Shown one piece after another: positions 59,432 to 64,000 of a stretch of 64,000 nt of DNA. The DNA is from Hibiscus mutabilis (lineage: Eukaryota > Streptophyta > Magnoliopsida > Malvales > Malvaceae). The notes beneath the pieces are model-generated. The model saw only the letters and a list, made by a program, of their open reading frames with translations, did not search any database and was not told where the DNA came from. The stretch lies in assembly GCA_019671005.1 (NCBI GenBank), contig CM033752.1:9796001-9860000 (forward strand), in the 5' to 3' direction. Numbering within the stretch: the first letter of the stretch is position 1; the number at the start of each line of letters is the position of its first letter. Both the position numbers and the translations under genes were made by a program.

Positions 59432-59906
59432 TGTTTGCGGGAAAGGATGAAGCGAGCTTAAGGAAGAAAAACAAGTATGGATGAAATGTAGAATGGAAGA
59501 GTGAAGTAGGATATATTTAATATTGGTGGAAAAAAAAGTATGGCAAGTTGACTTAGAGAATCTCACCCCAGAAATGGAAATTAAACAAAGGAAAGGTTTA
59601 GCTTGATAAAATTTCTGAAAGAATAAGACATAAAGATGGAAAGTAGATTTGAATATAGAAGAGGAGGGCAAAGTTACCATAGAAGTGGCGGTGAGTAAAG
59701 GGGGATGTGTTTCTTTCCAAAATTTGATATGATAGGAGGAGATGGCAGTAAAGGTTCTATTGAACCCAAGCTTAATTTGGAATGCAAGTGAAATTATAAA
59801 AATTTGTGGGGGGTACATAAGGAAATAAATTCATCGTGAATTTGAATGGAGTAAAATATAAAATTGTTAAGGAGAATAGATCAGTAATAATCTTAGGGAA
59901 CAAAGG
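59432..59906 (-). other. LINE 5' leader and unassigned junction to the LTR element
   Basis: 59432 to about 59830 is LINE leader (no satellite words, pyrimidine-rich on the minus strand). About 59831-59906 belongs to neither the recognisable LINE reading frame nor the LTR and is not satellite; its origin is unclear. The open frame 59234-59818 overlaps the ORF1 start and is partly leader. Confidence 0.6.
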
Positions 59907-60450
59907 GGTCACGGCCCAGACCCTAGGGTCCGAGCCCAACGCACACCAAGGTGCAGAGGAGGCCTTGCGTACTATTTTGGGCTTGCCAGGACCAAACCGA
60001 GATGGCCCATCACTTGGGGTTGAAGAGCAATCAGATATGGCAAGTATATCAAGTCAACAAGCCTTATCCTTCTAAACTTACCATATCTGTTGTAGCCCTT
60101 TATCTTAGGCAAGTTTTACCAAATTAGCTAGGATCAAGGGATTTGATTGTGCTACTTTAATCTTGACCATTGATGTACTTTTATCTTAACCGTTGGATGT
60201 AGGGGGCTTCAAGTATAAATAGAGGCTTACCCCCACCTCATTTTACACACTTCAGTTTTGAGGAATATACAGAGCATTCACTCAATTCTCCTTGCCTAGC
60301 TTTTCTTAGCCATTTCCTTTCAGTTGTTCTTTGTTTTCCGCAAGGGTCTTAGCTTGTTAAGCTTTGATCGTCAGGCTTACTTAGGCGTTGCATTGTTCGA
60401 GAGCGTCTAAGGCCGCACGTTCAAGACTACGAGATTCTACGGGCGTGACA
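59907..60450 (+). repeat. Ty3/gypsy 5' LTR
   Basis: About 544 bp. The end GGGCGTGACA is fixed by the primer site two bases later. The start is inferred at GGTCACGGCCCAGACCC, where TGTCACGGCCC is the usual form; a T-to-G change at 59907 is assumed. A TATA box lies at 60214-60222. Confidence 0.75.
60214..60222 (+). promoter_or_regulatory. TATA box of the LTR promoter
   Basis: TATAAATAG, about 235 bases before the LTR end. Transcription would begin roughly 30 bases downstream in CATTTTACACACTTCAG. Confidence 0.7.
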
Positions 60451-60452
60451 AG

Positions 60453-60463
60453 TGGTATCAGAA
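60453..60463 (+). promoter_or_regulatory. Primer binding site, initiator tRNA-Met type
   Basis: TGGTATCAGAA right after the LTR. It matches the tRNA-iMet site TGGTATCAGAGC except at the end, where GC reads AT. Confidence 0.85.
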
Positions 60464-60481
60464 TGAGTTTGACCGAGAGAA

Positions 60482-61650
60482 ATGGCACCACAAAGCTCCT
60501 GCGAGGTTCCAGCAACTGACCGAGAGACTCGTGCTGCAGCTGCCGGGAAGAAGTGTGAAAGTTCCAGGGACATCATCTCATCTTTGGAGAAGAGGGTTGT
60601 TCGTCTGGAGGAAGCCATGGGTAATGTTCAAGAGACCCAGGAGGAGGCGGAGCCACGCCTCGAGAAGGTGGATTCACTCAAGGATTAAATCACCGAGGAG
60701 GTCCAAGAAGTTCTCAATGTGATGTATGAGAAAATGGATCAACAAGTACGTTCCCTTCAAGGTGTGATGGAAACCATGAAGGCGGAACATGCGGGAGAGA
60801 TGAAGAAGCTCACTGCCGAGCTATCTCTCTACAAGAATGTCGTATTGACCGGCATGGTGGGCGAAGCACCTGCAGCTAAGCCCAGGATCGATGTGCCAAA
60901 GCCGAAGGAGTTCAAAGGGGCGAGGGCAGCCTAGGAAGTGGACAACTTCATTTGGGGGTTGGAGAAGTATTTCTGACTCATGGGCATCGATGATGAAGTC
61001 ACAAAGGTAAACACAGCTTCTGTTTATTTGACTGATGCCACTCTCTTATAGTGGCGACACAGATGCTCCCAAGCGGAGGATGAGACTCTTCCCGTCAAGA
61101 CGTGGAAAGAGTTCCAGTTCGAGTTCAAGGAGCACTTCTACCCAAGGAATGCTCAAAACGAGGCTCGATAGAAGCTACACCAGCTACAACATGACGGCTC
61201 TATCCGAGAGTATGTCAAGAAGTTCACAGAACTTAGACTCCAAATCCAGGACATGAGCGAGACCGACGCCCTCTTTGCCTTCAAGAATGGGCTACAATGT
61301 TGGGAAAGATGGAGCTGCACCGAATGGAGGTTCAAGATCTTTCCAAGGCGATGGCCACTGCCGACTCCCTGGCAGAGTTTGAACATAAGAAGTCGGACAA
61401 TTCCAAAGAAAAGCCGAAGTAAAAAGGCAACGGGAGGAAAGACAAAGACAGGCATGCCAAGGACGGGTCCGAAAAGCCAACCAATAAAGGCAATAAAGTC
61501 AGCAAACCTTGGGACATCGTTTGTTACAATTGTAAAGGTAATCACTACAAGAGGAATTGCCCCCTGCTCGCAAAGGCTGCTGCTATTCAAGAGAAGAGTG
61601 TCGAAGAGAAGGAAGCCCTCAAGCTTAATTCCATCATCAGTTCCATGGAG
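60482..61650 (+). pseudogene. Decayed Gag of the Ty3/gypsy element
   Basis: The ATG at 60482 lies 32 bases after the LTR. The N-terminal 150 residues look like coiled coil (ISSLEKRVVRLEEAMGNV; MYEKMDQQVRSLQGVMETMK). The capsid part follows with VPKPKEFKGARAA, EVDNFIWGLEKYF, VKTWKEFQFEFKEHFYPRN and GSIREYVKKFTELRL, then the knuckle CYNCKGNHYKRNC (C-x2-C-x3-H-x4-C) at about 61529-61567. Stops occur at about 60686, 60932, 60974, 61048, 61168 and 61420, and a one-base loss near 61305 shifts frame after GLQCW. It packages element RNA. Confidence 0.88.
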
Positions 61651-61659
61651 ATTAAGAAG

Positions 61660-64000
61660 GGTTCCAAGAAAAAGGGTCTAATGTTCGTGGACATCATTGT
61701 GGCGGGTTGAAGGTTGAGCGCACTTGTGGACACCGATGCCTCAGAATTGTTCGTGTCAGAACAAGTTGCCAAGAGACTTGGCCTTCATGTGGAGAAGGCA
61801 AGTGGGTTCATCAAAACCGCGAATTCCAAGGAGACTCCAATTGCGGGAGTAGCAAAAGGAGTCAAGTTAGAAATTGGCAATTGGACTGGTAAGGAAGCTA
61901 TCAAGGTAATCCCTCTTGATGACTTCGATTTTGTGATTGGGCTTAGCTTCCTTGACCGGATTAATGCTTTCCTTGTTCCCTTTGCCGATTGTTTGTGCAC
62001 ACTTGACCCGGCACATCCATGCATGGTTCCGGTGAATAGAGAGACAGGAGTTGGGGCCAAGATGCTGTCAGCCATCCAGTTCAGCAAGGGGGTGCGCAAG
62101 GAGGAACCCACCTACTTGGCTACGTTGGTCCATGATGGGCCAAATCAGTCCGAAGAGATCCCAACCGAGGTGAAGCAAGTTTTGGCAGATTTCAAGGATG
62201 TGATGCCTGCCGAGTTGCCCAAGCATCTCCCACCGAAGCGGGAGGTGGATCACAAGATTGATCTTGTGCCGAATGCGGAGCCGCCAGCCCGAGCTCCTTA
62301 CCGAATGGCTTCACCCGAGTTAGAGGAGATGTGCAGACAATTGAAGGAACTCCTCGAAGCCGGGTATATCCGACCGTCAAAGGCACCCTACGGTGCGCCA
62401 GTTCTCTTTCAGAAGAAGCATGATGGAACGCTTCGAATGTGCATCGACTATCGAGCTTTGAATAAGCTCATAGTGAAGAACAAGTACCCGATCCCACTGA
62501 TAGCAGACTTGTTCGATCAACTTGGTGGTGCAAGGTGGTTCACCAAGTTGGATTTGCGGTCCAGATATTGGCAAGTTAGAATCGCAGAAGGTGATGAACC
62601 GAAGACAGCATGTGTGACTCGCTATGGTTCGTATGAATTCATGGTGATGCCTTTTGGCCTCACGAATGCTCCCGCTACCTTCTGTACTCTCATGAACAAT
62701 GTACTACAACCCTTTCTTGATCAGTTCGTTGTTGTTTACCATGACGATATTATGGTCTATAGCAAGACACTTGGGGAGCATGTTGAACACTTGAGGCAGG
62801 TGTTCGAGGTTCTGCGGCAAAATGAGCTCTACGTCAAAGAGGAGAAGTGCTCATATGCTTAAGATGAGGTCCCATTCCTAGGCCACATTGTTGGTGGTGG
62901 CAAGATCCGGATGGACGGGGCCAAGATTCAAGCCATTGTTGATTGAGAGCCACCAAAGAAGGTGACGGGGTTGAGATCCTTCCTGGGGCTAGCCAATTAC
63001 TATCGGAGGTTCGTCAAAAGCTACTCTAAAATCGCCACACCTTTGACCGAGTTGCTGAAGAAGGACAAGGTGTGGGATTGGAGTACCGACTGTCAGAAAG
63101 CTTTTGAGGACTTGAAGCAAGCCATGGTGAGTGAGCCAGTGTTGGTGTTGCCAGATCACACCAAGCCTTTTGAAGTTTACACCGATGCATAAGACGTTGC
63201 TATTGGTGGGGTCCTTATGTAAGAAGGACATCTGGTTGCATATGAAAGCCGGAAGCTCAATGAGACCGAGAGGAGGTACACGGTCCATGAGAAGGAGATG
63301 ACCGTAGTGGTGCACTGTTTGCGCACTTGGCGACACCACATACTTGGGTCGAGGTTTGTGGTATATACTGATAATATTGCCAATAGTTATTTTCTAACCC
63401 AGAAAAAGTTGTCTCCCAAGCAGGCTCGTTGGCAAGAGTTTTTGCAGAATTTGATTTTGCCATGGAGTACAAGCCGGGGAAGGTTAATTCCGTTGCTGAT
63501 GCCTTAAGCCGGAGGTACAACATCGAGGTTGTGAGTTTGCCAAAGGGACAATTGCTAGAGCGCATTAAAGAGGGATTGTCACATGACCCAACAGCCAGAA
63601 TGTTGATTGATTATGCCAAGGAAGGGACAACCAGAAGATTCTAGATCGAGGGCGACTTGCTGTGTGCTCGAGGACATCGCCTCTATGTGCCTCAGTTCAG
63701 GGAGTTGCGCAAGGAAGTCATGAGGAGTGTCATGATTCCAAGTGGGCGGGACATCCGGGCATAAGCCAGACCTTAGCACTCATTGGGGAGCACTACTATT
63801 GGCCACGCATGGGCGAAGATGTTGAAGCCTATGTGAGGACTTGTATTGTGTGCCAACAGGACAAGATCGAGATGAAGAGACCCGCGGGACTGTTGCAACC
63901 ATTGCCCATTCCCGAGCGACCATGGGAAAGTGTTTCCATGGATTTTATTGTCGGTTTGCCCAACACCGACGCCCTGTCTAGTATGGTTGACAGGTTTTCC
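61660..64000 (+). pseudogene. Decayed Pol: protease, RT, RNase H, integrase (partial)
   Basis: Protease: SALVDTDASELFVSEQVA, with the catalytic DTG reading DTD (near 61726), then VIPLDDFDFVIGLSFLDR. RT (62250-62862): YRMASPELEEM, APYGAPVLFQKK, MCIDYRALNK, FTKLDLRSRYWQVRI, FMVMPFGLTNAPATF and the active site VVVYHDDIMVYS (62737-62748 for YHDD). The connection has FLGLANYYRRF. RNase H: FEVYTDA, then a stop, TVHEKEM and VVYTDNIANSY (the D-E-D residues are present). The chromo-style linker YKPGKVNSVADALSRR follows. Integrase begins about 63640 with the zinc-binding part: YYWPRMGEDVEAYVRTCIVC at 63796-63855 supplies the cysteines, followed by MDFIVGLPNTDA. Stops lie at 61708, 62860, 62944, 63190, 63220 and 63641. 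One-base losses near 63450 and 63735 break it further. Confidence 0.92.

Larger units (their letters stand above)
53585..59830 (-). mobile_element. L1-type LINE retrotransposon, minus strand, near full length
   Basis: Non-LTR retrotransposon, with its 3' end at the satellite: eight T on the plus strand (a short poly-A tail) preceded in element sense by GGGGCCTGTATTTC, a typical plant LINE 3' end. The element carries, in its own order, a 5' leader, ORF1 (about 59431-57793) and ORF2 (57740 to about 53690), so all usual parts are present in about 6.2 kb. The 5' end is not defined; I place it near 59830 only because the 5'-leader reading frame ends there, and no target duplication was found. Frameshifts and stops in both ORFs make it inactive. 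Confidence 0.9.
59907..64000 (+). mobile_element. Ty3/gypsy retrotransposon, 5' part, runs off the window
   Basis: 5' LTR, initiator tRNA-Met primer site, then gag, protease, RT, RNase H and the start of integrase in that order on the plus strand. RT before integrase in this order is diagnostic of Ty3/gypsy. The 3' LTR lies beyond 64000, so no target duplication can be tested. Several stops and at least three single-base losses show it is dead. The clade (perhaps a chromovirus of Galadriel or Reina type) is not settled by what is visible. Confidence 0.92.

Overview
The window is plant nuclear DNA with no host gene that I can support. Two things dominate it. One is an AT-rich tandem satellite with a monomer of about 170 bp. 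The other is a set of retrotransposons inserted into the satellite and into each other. Monomer length, array size, local higher-order periodicity and Ty3/gypsy and LINE insertions are what one expects of centromeric or pericentromeric heterochromatin in a seed plant. I cannot name the species. The RNA-gene, CRISPR and bacterial categories do not apply.

Layout: (1) 1-29320, satellite array of about 170 monomers, still open at the left edge, with nested block duplications at spacings of about 2.04, 2.43, 5.4-5.5, 6.22 and 9.46 kb. (2) 29321-48226, an LTR retrotransposon inserted inside one monomer with target duplication TTTTA; the monomer continues exactly on the far side. Its 5' LTR was later split by a gag-only element (29820-34093, TSD GTTAG). 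Its internal region was split by a minus-strand Athila/Tat-like non-autonomous element (37996-43983, near-TSD ATAAT/ATAAC, tRNA-Asp primer site). (3) 48232-53588, the satellite continues for about 31 monomers. (4) 53585 to about 59830, a near full-length plant L1-type LINE on the minus strand (ORF1 with DUF4283-like and CCHC regions; ORF2 with endonuclease, RT, zf-RVT and RNase H), decayed. (5) 59907-64000, the 5' LTR, primer site and gag-protease-RT-RNase H-integrase (start) of a decayed Ty3/gypsy element that runs off the right edge.

Insertion order is readable: satellite, then the outer gypsy element, then the gag-only element and the Athila/Tat-like element inside it. All three LTR elements at 29-48 kb appear to lack reverse transcriptase. 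They would have depended on enzymes made elsewhere, whereas the element at 59.9 kb still shows all pol domains, though broken. Most inactivating stops in the gag and pol remnants can be explained by C-to-T or G-to-A changes, as expected for DNA kept methylated. The most unusual items are the gag-only element with a variable 49-bp hairpin repeat in its LTR, the palindromic GTACCGGTAC-type array in the outer LTR, the TTGCCnnGGCAA/LPRQ motif family in the Athila/Tat-like element, and a patch of satellite at 6.48-11 kb whose monomers look scrambled and may be a consensus artefact.
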